From positions 295,856-359,855 of the forward strand of contig JBBDRN010000020.1 in assembly GCA_040905445.1 (NCBI GenBank): a DNA stretch of 64,000 nucleotides, written 5' to 3'. A model generated the notes under the pieces. It was given only the letters and a program-made list of their open reading frames with translations, had not been told where the DNA came from and did no database searches. The DNA is from SKPT01 sp040905445. Lineage in GTDB: Bacteria; Planctomycetota; Phycisphaerae; Phycisphaerales; Phycisphaeraceae. The translations under genes and the position numbers were made by a program. Positions within the stretch are counted from its first letter, which is position 1, and every line of letters begins with the position of its first letter. Below, piece after piece: positions 53,949 through 61,733 of the stretch.

Positions 53949-54018
53949 GGGTGGGGTCTCCGTCACGGGTTGAGTAGCCCCGGGCGGACGCGCGCCGGGA
54001 CGACGGGGTGAGCCGGAG

Positions 54019-54071
54019 AGTATACCCGGGCAGGCCGGGGTTGCCAAGGCTGGGCGGGGTTCGCTATACTG
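54019..54071. promoter_or_regulatory. Divergent promoters for rpsR and rpmA
   Basis: For rpsR (minus strand): TTGGCA (54047-54042), a 17-base spacer, TATACT (54024-54019). For rpmA (plus strand): TTGCCA (54041-54046), a 19-base spacer, TATACT (54066-54071). The two -35 boxes overlap in TTGCCAA, so the polymerases should compete for the site. The minus-strand promoter is the better formed. Confidence 0.6.
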
Positions 54072-54117
54072 CCCGGCTCACCGTCGAGGGCGGCGGTTGA
54101 CGCGAGCCCCAGGCCGG

Positions 54118-54142
54118 AGAGGTCCGCACAGCGGACCCTACC
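54118..54142. repeat. GGTCCGC-ACA-GCGGACC hairpin in the rpmA leader
   Basis: Seven-base perfect arms followed by CTAC, 29-53 bases before the rpmA start. It matches the core of the hairpin at 7500-7524. If transcribed it would sit in the rpmA 5' leader. Confidence 0.6.
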
Positions 54143-54170
54143 AGGGAACGACGACCACAGGGACGACGAC

Positions 54171-54419
54171 ATGGCACATAAAAAAGGACAGGGCTCGACG
54201 AAGAACGGGCGCGACTCGAACCCGCAGTACCGCGGGATCAAGCTCTACGGCGGTGAGCAGGCGCGGGCGGGGGCGATCATCGTGCGGCAGTGCGGGACGA
54301 AGTTCAAGCCGGGCTTCAAGGTGGGCCGGGGCAGCGACGACACGCTCTTTGCCCTGATCGACGGCCGGGTGCGGTTCCAGGGTCGGCGGGTGCACGTCGA
54401 GGCCGAGCCGACCGGCTGA
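54171..54419 (+). CDS. rpmA: 50S ribosomal protein L27
   Basis: An 82-residue ribosomal protein near the peptidyl-transferase centre. It begins MAHKKGQGSTKNGRDSNPQY, the family signature without the N-terminal extension cleaved in Firmicutes, and continues VRQCGTKFKPGFKVGRGSDD. ATG 54171 has AGGGA 7-8 bases upstream. rplU, its usual upstream partner, is absent; instead the gene has its own promoter region shared with rpsR. Confidence 0.96.
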   Translation: MAHKKGQGSTKNGRDSNPQYRGIKLYGGEQARAGAIIVRQCGTKFKPGFKVGRGSDDTLFALIDGRVRFQGRRVHVEAEPTG

Positions 54420-54520
54420 CCGGCGCGCGGCGGGGGCGACACGCTCAGACAGATGATGGCACGGCTTGTCCCGGCGGGACGAGCCGTGCTGTTGCATTGG
54501 CGGGTGCGGCCAGTGGAGGC

Positions 54521-56725
54521 CTATTCCGCGGCGTCGACGCGTCCGGTGTCGGGGTATTCGTCGATGACCTGGCCGTCGTCGTTGACGACGAGCACGTGCT
54601 GGTGGGTGCCGTGGAGGGTGAGGATGATGGCGTGGCGCTGGGACTCGGCGCGCTTGATGTACCAGGCATCGACGTTGTGCAGCTCGCGGACCCCGACGCC
54701 CCAGGCGCCGTCGCCGATGTAGACGACGCCGTCGGGGTGGAGCTCGCCGGCGCGGATGGGGTGGGTGCGTTTGTAGGTGTGGTCATGGTTTTCGAAGGCG
54801 AGGCGTACGCCGTACTGCTCGAAGAGGGGCATCCAGTTTTCGCGGACGCTGCTTTCGGCGCCGCCGCGTGCGGGACGGTGCGTGGGGTAGCCCGGGACGT
54901 GGTAGACGGGGATGACATGGGGGACGTCGGCGCGGCGGGCGAGGACGTCGCTGAGCCACTCGGTCTGCTCGCCGGCGATGGGGTTGGCGTGACCGGTGTC
55001 AAGCAGGACGATGCTGAGGTAGTCGCCGAAGTCGAGCACGCCGTAGCCGGGATGGCCGGGGAAGGCGAAGAACTGGTAGAAGTAGGGCGCGATGCCGAGG
55101 CGCCATTCGTCGGTGTTCTGGAAGTCAGGGTCATCGGCGCGGAAGCCGCCCTGGACCTCGTGGTTGCCGATGGCGACGATGATGGGCACGACGTAGCCGT
55201 CGTCGTCGATAAGCGTGTTGCCGACGGCGTCGAACCACTCCTCCCAGTGGTGGAGCAGGTCCTCGCGGCCATTGGCGTAGGCGAGGTCGCCGCCCCAGAC
55301 GATGAAGTCGGGTTCGTAGGTCATGGCGACGCGGTTGGTGCGCTCCATCCAGGTCTGATTGTGGCGCACGTCGCCGCCGACGGCGATGCGCAGGGGGCGG
55401 TCGAGGTTGACGGGCATGGTGCGGAAGCCGTGGTCGACGTTGTCGCCGACGGCCTTGAAGCGGTAGGCGGTATCGGGCTCGAGGCCGACGATCTCGACGC
55501 GGTGTCGGAACTGGCCGGGCCAGGCCTCGATGCGGGCGACGTTGGTCAGCAGGGTGTCGGCCGCGTCGGGGTCGTCGGCGGGCCAGTAGGCGAGCTCAAC
55601 AGGCCCGGGCTCGATCGCGCCGACGCCGGCGGGCGTCTCGATCGTCGCCAGGCTCGTCGCGTCGTCAAGGACGACTTCAAGCCGACCCCAGCGCCGCCCC
55701 TCGGGCGGATCGGGTAGGGTCAGCTCGACGCTGGCGCGCCGGCCATCGGGCTCGAGGGCGGCGGCGGCGAGATCCTCGTCGCCGGAGCGCACGGCGACGG
55801 TGCGGCCGGCGAGCTCGGGTCGGCCGTGGACGCTGACGACGAGGGCGTCCTCGGTCTCGCGGACCTCGGCGCGGGTCTGGATCGGCGTGCCGCGGTCGTC
55901 GGCGAGACGGAAGGCGTAGGCCACGTCGGCGTTGCCGCTGGCGTTGCGCGCCGGGTGGATGCCGAGTGACTGGTAGGCGTCGTCGCCGTCGCGGTCGTTG
56001 ACGTAGAACTGGAAGCCGAACTGCGTCCCACGGTCGACCTCCAGCTCGGGCAGGTTGGACCAGGGCAGCAGCACTTCCAGGATGTAGCCGTCGTCACTGG
56101 TGCGTGCGGCATGTTGGATGGTGAGGTCGTCCGCCGCGGGCCCGCCGTCCTTGGGATAGAAGTTGTGGCGCGGCGCGTCGTGGTCCGGGTCGGTGCCGGG
56201 CGTGACGGCCACCTGGTAGCGGTAGTCGGAACCGACGGCGTCGGCGACGAAGATCTCCAGCCCATCGCCGGACCAGAACATACTGGGCTCATCCATCTCG
56301 ACGGCGACGCTGTCGCGCACGCGCACGAGCAGCAGCAGGCCGTCCTCGTTCCAGGCGAGGCGGGCGTCGGCGGTGAGGTCGGCTTCGTCGGCGGGAAGCT
56401 GGTGGTTCTCGTCGGCGAGGAAGGTGATCGCCAGGCCGGCATCCCACCAGTCGTCGCCCGCGGCGTCGATCGTCACGTCGCCGACGTAGGGCACATCGTG
56501 CGGCCGGGGCTCGGGGGCCTCGTTCTCGACGGCCGGGAGGAACGCGGCGCGCATCAACCACTGGATGGTCATGGTGCTCGTCGGGTCACGCTGCCAGGTC
56601 AGCAGCAGCCGGTGCGGATCGACGATGTCGTCGGCCCGCGCGGCGGTGACGGGCACGGCGCACGCAGTCAGGAGGACGGCGGTGAGGCAAGTCGTCGCGA
56701 AACGTGCGGTCCAGGCCCTGGTCAT
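54521..56725 (-). CDS. Purple-acid-phosphatase-like lipoprotein with an inserted CBM9-like domain
   Basis: An exported 734-residue protein; LLTAC near residue 22 looks like a lipobox. Residues about 36-58 (LLLTWQRDPTSTMTIQWLM) begin the fibronectin-type domain of purple acid phosphatases, whose remainder appears only at about 375-440 (VEIVGLEPDTAYRFKAVGDN). Between them lies a ~300-residue insert whose first part resembles a CBM9-type sugar-binding module (DARLAWNEDGLLLLVRVRDS, MFWSGDGLEIFVAD). The calcineurin-like phosphoesterase follows with GGDVRHNQ, WGGDLAYANG, AIGNHEVQ, PVYHVPGY and ENHDHTYKRTHP, so the metal ligands are intact. AAAGG precedes ATG 56725. Likely an extracytoplasmic phosphatase or phosphodiesterase. 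Confidence 0.85.
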   Translation of the reverse strand: MTRAWTARFATTCLTAVLLTACAVPVTAARADDIVDPHRLLLTWQRDPTSTMTIQWLMRAAFLPAVENEAPEPRPHDVPYVGDVTIDAAGDDWWDAGLAITFLADENHQLPADEADLTADARLAWNEDGLLLLVRVRDSVAVEMDEPSMFWSGDGLEIFVADAVGSDYRYQVAVTPGTDPDHDAPRHNFYPKDGGPAADDLTIQHAARTSDDGYILEVLLPWSNLPELEVDRGTQFGFQFYVNDRDGDDAYQSLGIHPARNASGNADVAYAFRLADDRGTPIQTRAEVRETEDALVVSVHGRPELAGRTVAVRSGDEDLAAAALEPDGRRASVELTLPDPPEGRRWGRLEVVLDDATSLATIETPAGVGAIEPGPVELAYWPADDPDAADTLLTNVARIEAWPGQFRHRVEIVGLEPDTAYRFKAVGDNVDHGFRTMPVNLDRPLRIAVGGDVRHNQTWMERTNRVAMTYEPDFIVWGGDLAYANGREDLLHHWEEWFDAVGNTLIDDDGYVVPIIVAIGNHEVQGGFRADDPDFQNTDEWRLGIAPYFYQFFAFPGHPGYGVLDFGDYLSIVLLDTGHANPIAGEQTEWLSDVLARRADVPHVIPVYHVPGYPTHRPARGGAESSVRENWMPLFEQYGVRLAFENHDHTYKRTHPIRAGELHPDGVVYIGDGAWGVGVRELHNVDAWYIKRAESQRHAIILTLHGTHQHVLVVNDDGQVIDEYPDTGRVDAAE

Positions 56726-56922
56726 GGTGGTCGCCCTTTCTTCGATGGAACCCCCCTACCGTACCGCGCGGCGATGATGGGGGCGAGCGCCACCGCTCGC
56801 CGGCCATTGAGGTCCCGACGGACACGGACGTTGCTACCCGGCGTTCGCGGTGGGTTTAAGCGGCAAAGCCGCTGCCGAAGCCATCGCGTCGCTCTACCCC
56901 CCTAACGTGGCGACGCTCGGCA

Positions 56923-57768
56923 TCAGTCGCGCAGGTGCTTGGCGAGGTAGCGATAGCCGGCCTCGACGCGCTCCCAGGTCACGCCCTTGAAGCAATACTC
57001 GAGCGAGACGGTGCCGCGGTAGCCGCTGCGCTTGAGGCGGTCGAAGAAGGCGGGATAGTCGATTTCGCCGGGCGCTTCGAGCCAGCCCTGGCCGTCGGCC
57101 GTGCCCTGCTGCTGGAGGTGCAGGTGGGCGGTGTGGGGACGCAGCGCGTCGAACGACGCGTCGACGCCTTCGTGATGTCGGAAGGTCGTGGGCTGGTAAA
57201 GCACCTTGAGGTTGGGCGCGTCGACGCGCTCGAGCAGCTTGAGCGTGGCGTCCACGGTGTCGGCGAGCGTGTGACCGTGGGTCTCGACGACGAACTGGAG
57301 GCCGCGGTCCAGGGCGGTCACGACGCGCAGGCCGCGCACGCACTGCTCCCAGTGGGCGTCGGTGGCGATGTCGCTGCCGATGCCGGTGGCGGCGACGTCG
57401 GTAAAAGTGCGGATGCGGGTGGCGCCGAGGATCTGCGCGGCGTGGACGCAGCGGCGGGCGGTGGCGATGGCGTCGTCGTACTCCTTCTGCCCGCGCGTGA
57501 AGGCGAAGTAGGGCGAGATGACCGGCAAGGCGATGCGATGCTCGTCGGCGAGGCGGCGCAGAGCGAGCAAGGCTTCGTCGTCGTGCTCCTCGATCTGCTT
57601 GGCGAAGACCTCGACGCCGTCGAAGCCGAGCGCGGCAGCCCGAGTGACGATGTCCTCGATCGGATCGTTGCGGAAGGCGATCGAGCAGAGCGTGAGCGTG
57701 AGGGTTCGCTCCTCAGCGTGGATCGACGTGGTGGAGGTGGCGGAGGTGGCGGGGGTGGATTGCGTCAT
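56923..57768 (-). CDS. Sugar-phosphate isomerase/epimerase-like TIM-barrel protein
   Basis: A 281-residue protein of the AP-endonuclease-2/xylose-isomerase-like superfamily: LCSIAFRNDPIEDIVTRAAA, LGFDGVEVFAKQIEE, ALPVISPYFAF, GLQFVVETHGHTLADTVDAT, HLHLQQQGT and GTVSLEYCFKG. The acids and histidines that bind a divalent metal in the family (Glu in VVETHGH, His in HLHL, Glu in SLEY) are present. AAAGG precedes ATG 57768. The N-terminus is a low-complexity Ser/Thr/Ala run from a G-rich tract. The substrate is unknown; members often act on ketoses or inositols. Confidence 0.82.
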   Translation of the reverse strand: MTQSTPATSATSTTSIHAEERTLTLTLCSIAFRNDPIEDIVTRAAALGFDGVEVFAKQIEEHDDEALLALRRLADEHRIALPVISPYFAFTRGQKEYDDAIATARRCVHAAQILGATRIRTFTDVAATGIGSDIATDAHWEQCVRGLRVVTALDRGLQFVVETHGHTLADTVDATLKLLERVDAPNLKVLYQPTTFRHHEGVDASFDALRPHTAHLHLQQQGTADGQGWLEAPGEIDYPAFFDRLKRSGYRGTVSLEYCFKGVTWERVEAGYRYLAKHLRD

Positions 57769-57993
57769 GGCGGTGCCTTTCGCGTTGGGTCGCGCTGGGA
57801 GGGGGCGGGAGCCCACGGGGCTTTGGGCGCGGGGTGTCGCGGTCCGGTTCTAGGGTAACGCGCCGGGGGCCGGGATTCACGTGGTGGGTCAGTTGTTTCG
57901 GGCGCCCCGCCTCCCCTTTCCGGCCCCGTAGCGGGACGGGGGTGATTCGGCCGTTTGCTCGCGGACTCGCTCAGGACCGGCGTGAGCGGGGCG

Positions 57994-59103
57994 TCAGGGT
58001 TGGTCGGCATCGGGGCCGTAGGTGGCAAGCAGGTCGTGACGGATCGATTCCTTGATGCGCGGGAAGTGGTGGGCGGGCGAGAGGAGGGGCGAGTCGCTGC
58101 CTGCGGAGACCATCAGGGCGGCCGTCTCCCAGAGGTTGGGCTCGAAGTGGATGGTGAGGAACGACGCCAGGGGCACGCCGCTGCTGTCCCAGTCGGGCAG
58201 GCGCATGGGCTGGCCCCATCGGCCGGGGCCGGCGGGCTCGTCGGCGACCAGCCAGGGATGCAGCTCGCCTTGGGCCATCCAGGGCTCGATGTGGCGGCGA
58301 AGAACACCCGAGCCATCCCACCAGCGCCCGCGCATCCACTCGACGCGGTCGCGCGTCTGCGCGGGCGTGAGGGCGCCGAACTCGCGCAGCAGCTCGTCGA
58401 GGGCGGCAGTGACGGCGTCGTCGAACTCGGCGTCGTGGCGCTGCCGCCAGGCGCGTTCAACCACGTAGAGCCCGACGAGGTGGGAGGTGGTGTCGTCGTG
58501 GGTGAAGGCGGAGTCGAGCTCGGAGAAGATGCCGGTGGAGCGGTAGCCGTGCCACTGGGCCATTTCGTGCCAGACGCCGAGGTGCCAGGCGACCTGTTGG
58601 CCGATGCGGAAGGCGAGCTCGTCGAGGGCGGCATCGTGGAGGCGGTCGCCCTGGTCGTCGACGAGCAGGTCGTGGTTGAACTGGAGGTGGATGCGTGTGG
58701 GCTTGGAGGTGTCGAGGACGAGCCAGTCGTCGGAACCGGCCTGCGCGTCGCCCTCGGCCAGGGCGTGGCGGACGCGTTCGTAGTAGTGCCAGGTCCAGTC
58801 GATGGTCATGCGGACGTGGGCGATGTCGAGCAGGCCGGCGCGTTCGGTATAGACGAGTCCGCGCGTGCGCTCGACGAAGGGGGCGTCGAGCCCGGCGTAG
58901 CGGTGGGTGCCCATGGCGTCGGGATCGACCACGGTGTAGAGCGTCAGCCGCCCAGGCCGGGGCACGCTGCCGGCCCGGAGGCGGGGCTTCATGAAATCGG
59001 CGCACCCCCCGGCGACGAGGAGCAACAGCAGCACGCCGGCGAGCAGGCGCGAACGGTGGAGCCGTGCGTGGTATGGGTCAGGCGGCATCGGTGATGGCCC
59101 CAT
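57994..59103 (-). CDS. DUF4056-family lipoprotein
   Basis: A 369-residue lipoprotein with lipobox LVAGGC after the hydrophobic LLAGVLLLLL. The mature protein fits DUF4056: YTVVDPDAMGTHRYAG, RGLVYTERAGLLDIAHVRM, GVWHEMAQWHGYRSTG, FSELDSAFTHDDTTSHLVGL. The conserved His/Glu cluster (WHEMAQWHG) suggests metal binding or hydrolase activity, but the family has no known function that I can name. ATG 59103 has AGGA 7 bases upstream; ATG 59088 is the alternative. Confidence 0.8.
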   Translation of the reverse strand: MGPSPMPPDPYHARLHRSRLLAGVLLLLLVAGGCADFMKPRLRAGSVPRPGRLTLYTVVDPDAMGTHRYAGLDAPFVERTRGLVYTERAGLLDIAHVRMTIDWTWHYYERVRHALAEGDAQAGSDDWLVLDTSKPTRIHLQFNHDLLVDDQGDRLHDAALDELAFRIGQQVAWHLGVWHEMAQWHGYRSTGIFSELDSAFTHDDTTSHLVGLYVVERAWRQRHDAEFDDAVTAALDELLREFGALTPAQTRDRVEWMRGRWWDGSGVLRRHIEPWMAQGELHPWLVADEPAGPGRWGQPMRLPDWDSSGVPLASFLTIHFEPNLWETAALMVSAGSDSPLLSPAHHFPRIKESIRHDLLATYGPDADQP

Positions 59104-59277
59104 GATACATTCCTGATCGGTCCGAGAGCGCGGCGACGCTTGAATGATCGACGCTCCAGGCCTTATTAGAGAGGGTAGCCCAGCAAGACGCGCGAGTGGC
59201 GTCGTGCGAGGACGTTTGTGTCGTTGCGGGGTGGCGGGGGAGGATGGCGTGGGCGAGGCGGCTCAAGGGGGAGGGGA

Positions 59278-59305
59278 TTGTGTCAATTCCAAATGGGCCC
59301 ATAAT
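59278..59305 (+). promoter_or_regulatory. Possible promoter TTGTGT-N16-CATAAT
   Basis: Hexamers at 59278-59283 and 59300-59305 lie 55 bases before the isomerase-like gene at 59360. The match is fair and the spacer is one base short of ideal. Confidence 0.3.
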
Positions 59306-59359
59306 GGTTCGGCCGGACCAAGCCCGGCCCAGCCACATCCCCCACGCGAGGACCGACTC

Positions 59360-60199
59360 ATGCAACTGGCCATCTGCTCCTACAGCTTCAATCGTCTGCT
59401 CAAGCGCGGGGAGCAGGACATATTCGGGTACATCACGACCTGCCGGGAGCTCGGCTGCACGCAGCTCGACCCGTGGCTGGGGCACCTCGAGCCACTGCGC
59501 GAGGGCGACCGCACCGGTCGGGAGGACCTGAGCGAGGACGATCGGCGGTACATCGACGCCGTGGCGCAGGCCGCGGTGGACGCCGGCCTGCCCATGGGGT
59601 GCATCGCCGTCGACGGCGCGCACATCTACGAGGACGAGCCCGCCAAGCGCGAGGCGAATCGGCGGATGGCGCGGCGGTGGCTGGCGATCGCCGCGGGGCT
59701 GGGGGCGACGCGGGTGCGCATCGACGCCGGCGGGCCGGAGGAGATGCCGGACGACGTGTTCGAGGTGATCAAGGCAGGGTACGGGGAGCTGATCGAGGTG
59801 GCGGCGAAGGACGGGGTCGCCGTGCTGACGGAGAACCACTGGGGGCCGTCGCGTCACCCGGCCAACGTCGTGCGCCTGCTTGACGAGATCCCGGGGCTGG
59901 AGCTGCTGTTCGACAGCTACAACTGGGCGCCGGGGAAGCAGGGTGACGGGTGGCTGAGCTGTGCATCGCGGGCGTCGTCGACGCACATCAAGACGTTTCA
60001 CTTCACCGCCGACGGGCAGGAGCTGACGCAGAACATCCCGGCAGTGATCGACCTGCTCCTCGACGCGGGGTATGCCGGGCCCTGGGGGGTCGAGAGCGTG
60101 CCGCGGGCGGTCGACGAGATCGAGGGGGCGCGGCGGACGATCGCGCTGATCCGCAAGTGCGTCGAGGGACGCGAGGCCATGGCGGCGCGGTCGGCGTAG
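59360..60199 (+). CDS. Sugar-phosphate isomerase/epimerase-like TIM-barrel protein
   Basis: A 279-residue second member of the AP-endonuclease-2-like superfamily, not closely similar to the one at 56923. Motifs are QLAICSYSFNRLLKRGEQDI, LGCTQLDPWLGHLEPL, GATRVRIDAGGPEEMP, GVAVLTENHWGPSRHPANVV (metal Glu), LELLFDSYNWAPG (Asp) and STHIKTFHFTADGQ (His), closing with GPWGVESVP. GAGGA precedes ATG 59360 at good spacing. Planctomycetes encode many such proteins; the substrate is unknown. Confidence 0.83.
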   Translation: MQLAICSYSFNRLLKRGEQDIFGYITTCRELGCTQLDPWLGHLEPLREGDRTGREDLSEDDRRYIDAVAQAAVDAGLPMGCIAVDGAHIYEDEPAKREANRRMARRWLAIAAGLGATRVRIDAGGPEEMPDDVFEVIKAGYGELIEVAAKDGVAVLTENHWGPSRHPANVVRLLDEIPGLELLFDSYNWAPGKQGDGWLSCASRASSTHIKTFHFTADGQELTQNIPAVIDLLLDAGYAGPWGVESVPRAVDEIEGARRTIALIRKCVEGREAMAARSA

Positions 60200-60285
60200 G
60201 AGGTGTTCGAGAACGCGAGGGCACTGGTGGCAAGCCGCCAGTGGCACGCGCTTTCGGACGGCGCCTAGCATGGGCCGTCCGCGCC

Positions 60286-61587
60286 ATGGCCACACTCCGC
60301 GAGCATTCCGGCTGGGGGCCGACGACGGCCGTGCTCGTCGGTGCGTGGCTGTTGACGAGCCCGGGGACGTTCGGCTACGGCGAGAGCGCGATGGCGATCA
60401 GCGATCGCGTGGTCGGGGCGACGGCGGTGATCTTCGGCCTGCTGGCGATCTCGCCGCGACGGGCATGGGCGGCGTGGGTGGTGTTCGCGGCCGGGTTCTG
60501 GGCCCTGTTCGCCCCCCTGCTGCTCTGGGCCGCGGAGCCGGCGGCCTATCTCAACAGCACGGCAGCGGGCATCGTGCTCATCGCCATGTCGGTCGTCGTC
60601 ACGCGGCTGGTGGATCGGCAGGCGGCGGATCAGCCGGCGATCCCGCCGGGCTGGAGCTTCAATCCTTCCTCGTTCGTGCAGCGCGCGCCGATCATCGCCC
60701 TGGCGTGGCTGAGCTTTCTGATGGCCCGGCACATGGCGGGATATCAGCTTGGCCACAGCGACAGCGCGTGGGATCCGGTCTTCGGCGAGGGCACGGAGAA
60801 CATCCTGACGTCGGAGGTGTCCAAGGCGTTCCCCGTCTCCGACGCCGGGTTGGGAGCCGCGGCCTACGCGCTCGAGGCGCTCATCGGGTACATGGGCGGG
60901 GCGGCGCGGTGGCGGACGGCGCCGTGGGTGGTGGCGCTGTTCGGCGTGCTCGTGGTGCCGGTGGGCATCGTGAGCATCGTGCTGATCGTGCTGCAGCCGG
61001 TGGCGGTCGGCGACTGGTGCACGCTGTGCCTGGCGTCGGCGGCGGCGATGCTGGCGATGGTGGTGCTCACGCTGCCGGAGGTCGTGGCGATGCTGCTGTT
61101 CCTCATGCAGCGACGGCGTCAGGGGCACGGGCTGTGGCAGAGCTTCTGGCGCGGCGGGCCGATGGATGACGCGGCCGCCGAACCGCGGGCGGCTCGCCTG
61201 AGCGATCCGCCATCGCATGTCTGGCGGGCGATGACGCAGGGTGTGACGCTGCCGTGGACGCTCGCGGCATCGCTCGCGCTGGGCGTCTGGCTGATGCTCA
61301 GCCCGCCGATGTACCGGATCGAGGCGGTGGCGGGCGATGCGCATTTCGTCATCGGCGCGCTGGCGATCACGGTGGCGGCGATCGCGCTGGCGGAGGTGGC
61401 GCAGGTGGTTCGGTGGGTGAACGTGGCGCTCGGACTGGCGATGATCGCGGCGGTGTGGCTGCTGCCGGGCGCGGATGTGGCGGCGCGGTTGAGCGCGACG
61501 GTGGCGGGGGCGCTGCTGGCGATGGTGAGCCTGCCGCGCGGGCGGATCCGCGAGACGTACGGCCAGTGGGAGCGGTGGATCCGGTGA
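60286..61587 (+). CDS. SPW-repeat / VKOR fusion membrane protein
   Basis: A polytopic protein of about 433 residues. Residues about 5-75 look like an SPW repeat pair (VLVGAWLLTSPGTFGYGESA, VVGATAVIFGLLAIS). The middle (about 170-270) resembles vitamin K epoxide reductase: SKAFPVSDAGLGAAAYALEA and the redox motif DWCTLC inside a membrane segment. Residues about 325-410 form a second SPW unit (SLALGVWLMLSPPMYRIEAV). VKOR homologues reoxidise disulfide-forming thioredoxin-like proteins; no such partner is fused or adjacent. The second, loop Cys pair of typical VKORs is not seen. ATG 60286 is chosen by the N-terminus; no ribosome binding site is evident. Confidence 0.72.
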   Translation: MATLREHSGWGPTTAVLVGAWLLTSPGTFGYGESAMAISDRVVGATAVIFGLLAISPRRAWAAWVVFAAGFWALFAPLLLWAAEPAAYLNSTAAGIVLIAMSVVVTRLVDRQAADQPAIPPGWSFNPSSFVQRAPIIALAWLSFLMARHMAGYQLGHSDSAWDPVFGEGTENILTSEVSKAFPVSDAGLGAAAYALEALIGYMGGAARWRTAPWVVALFGVLVVPVGIVSIVLIVLQPVAVGDWCTLCLASAAAMLAMVVLTLPEVVAMLLFLMQRRRQGHGLWQSFWRGGPMDDAAAEPRAARLSDPPSHVWRAMTQGVTLPWTLAASLALGVWLMLSPPMYRIEAVAGDAHFVIGALAITVAAIALAEVAQVVRWVNVALGLAMIAAVWLLPGADVAARLSATVAGALLAMVSLPRGRIRETYGQWERWIR

Positions 61588-61592
61588 TGCGG

Positions 61593-61694
61593 GTAGCGGG
61601 TGAGGTGCCATTGACAAGCGAAGTCCGCGGAGCTTGTCGGTGCGAATGGCAACCAACACGGACAAGGCCGAGGACGGCCTTGTCCGTGGCACCC
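61593..61694. repeat. Double-hairpin palindromic element, copy C (reverse orientation)
   Basis: Starts GTAGCGGGTGAGGTGCCA and ends GTGGCACCC. Stems are TTGACAAGC facing GCTTGTC, and CACGGACAAGGCCG facing CGGCCTTGTCCGTG. It is the reverse complement of copy B with scattered changes. It begins 6 bases after the SPW-VKOR stop and ends 40 bases before the recG stop, between convergent genes. Confidence 0.9.
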
Positions 61695-61733
61695 CCGACG
61701 GTTGGATCGAACGCGCTCGAGCCAGCGCCGCGG

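Noticed and set aside
57955..59094. Plus-strand open frame opposite the DUF4056 gene
   Set aside because: Val/Gly/Asp-rich shadow; the minus strand carries a lipobox and conserved motifs with a ribosome binding site.
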